Positions 63,859 to 64,000 of a stretch of DNA of 64,000 nt are shown piece after piece. Position 1 is the stretch's first letter. Each line of letters begins with the position of its first letter. The notes beneath the pieces are model-generated. The model ran no database searches. It worked only from the letters and a program-made list of their open reading frames with translations, and was not told where the DNA came from. A program made the position numbers and the translations under genes. The DNA is taken from NCBI GenBank assembly GCA_900539325.1, contig UQCC01000001.1:186001-250000 (forward strand), in the 5' to 3' direction. This DNA comes from an uncultured Eubacterium sp. (GTDB lineage: Bacteria; Bacillota; Clostridia; Oscillospirales; Acutalibacteraceae).

Positions 63859-64000
63859 TTAACCTACTGTAATTTTTTCAAGCGGCAGTTTTGCATTGAT
63901 TTGTTTTTTGCCTGATAATGTTGCGTAAATGAGTGTTAAGCTTCCGACTCTTCCAAGGTACATCAGTACTATAAGAATAAGCTGTGACGCCAAGCTCAAT
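63859..64000 (-). CDS. ktrB: K+ uptake membrane subunit KtrB, C-terminal fragment (window edge)
   Basis: Only the last 46 codons are in the window, open to the edge on the minus strand. The peptide contains LMYLGRVGSLTLIYA followed by a basic tail ending EKITVG, the conserved C-terminus of the KtrB/TrkH family. It is 11 bp upstream of ktrA on the same strand, the usual ktrB-ktrA pair. Confidence 0.82.
   Translation of the reverse strand, partial: LSLASQLILIVLMYLGRVGSLTLIYATLSGKKQINAKLPLEKITVG

Overview
The window looks like about 64 kb of chromosome from an anaerobic, spore-forming, low-GC Bacillota, most likely a gut Clostridia of the Ruminococcaceae/Oscillospiraceae type (inference). The grounds are the sporulation genes spoIIGA-sigE and spoIIAA-spoIIAB-sigF, an oxygen-sensitive radical-SAM sulfatase maturase, many cytosolic glycoside hydrolases, Na+-coupled energetics (OadB, AGCS), and typical Firmicute RNA switches (yybP-ykoY, M-box, T-box, glmS ribozyme). 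Promoters of the form TTGACA-17-TATAAT and GGAGG-type ribosome binding sites are common.

Layout. 1-6.0 kb: two divergent secreted proteins, one cut by the window edge and one a large PI-PLC-like protein, then an SGNH hydrolase. 6.0-7.5 kb: a Mn2+-type (yybP-ykoY) riboswitch in front of an orphan Na+-decarboxylase beta/gamma pair. 7.6-12.4 kb: a sulfated-glycan locus with a GPH transporter, a sulfatase, a TauE/SafE exporter and a divergent sulfatase maturase. 12.5-17.2 kb: a YhgE/Pip membrane protein, an NTPase-CYTH fusion and a FliB-like protein. 17.2-20.5 kb: an M-box riboswitch, a 34-codon leader ORF and the Mg2+ P-type ATPase. 21.1-29.8 kb: a long operon of trmK, a Nif3-like gene, rqcH, ispD, ispF, an S24/S26 peptidase, an ABC exporter, a GH2 enzyme and a cyclophilin. 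29.8-31.4 kb: spoIIGA-sigE. 31.4-34.2 kb: tRNA-Leu followed by a decayed, internally duplicated mobile-element polyvalent protein. 34.2-41.9 kb: a YhcC-type radical SAM gene, an inositol monophosphatase gene, murT-gatD, and a T-box leader with valS-folC. 42.0-45.0 kb: spoIIA operon and an AGCS symporter. 45.0-48.3 kb: glmS with its ribozyme, and an Xaa-Pro peptidase. 48.4-53.4 kb: GH51 arabinofuranosidase, a Cys-rich protein, dut and the galacturonate genes uxaB-uxaA. 53.5-56.4 kb: trkA-trkH. 56.4-59.8 kb: small membrane proteins, a MocR-type regulator and a TatD-linked radical SAM gene. 60-64 kb: GH3 beta-glucosidase, tRNA-Ser, a small membrane protein and ktrB-ktrA (cut by the edge).

Together the accessory genes suggest a glycan forager: sulfate release, arabinose and galacturonate from pectin, and beta-glucosides. 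Its ion economy (Mn2+, Mg2+, K+, Na+) is strongly represented, partly under riboswitches. The points I find most worth checking are the Mn2+ riboswitch on oadB-oadG, the short ORF and hairpin between the M-box and mgtA, a MocR-like regulator that has lost its PLP lysine, and the ATT start and long-spacer promoter of spoIIGA. No CRISPR array, intact insertion sequence or rRNA gene was seen.
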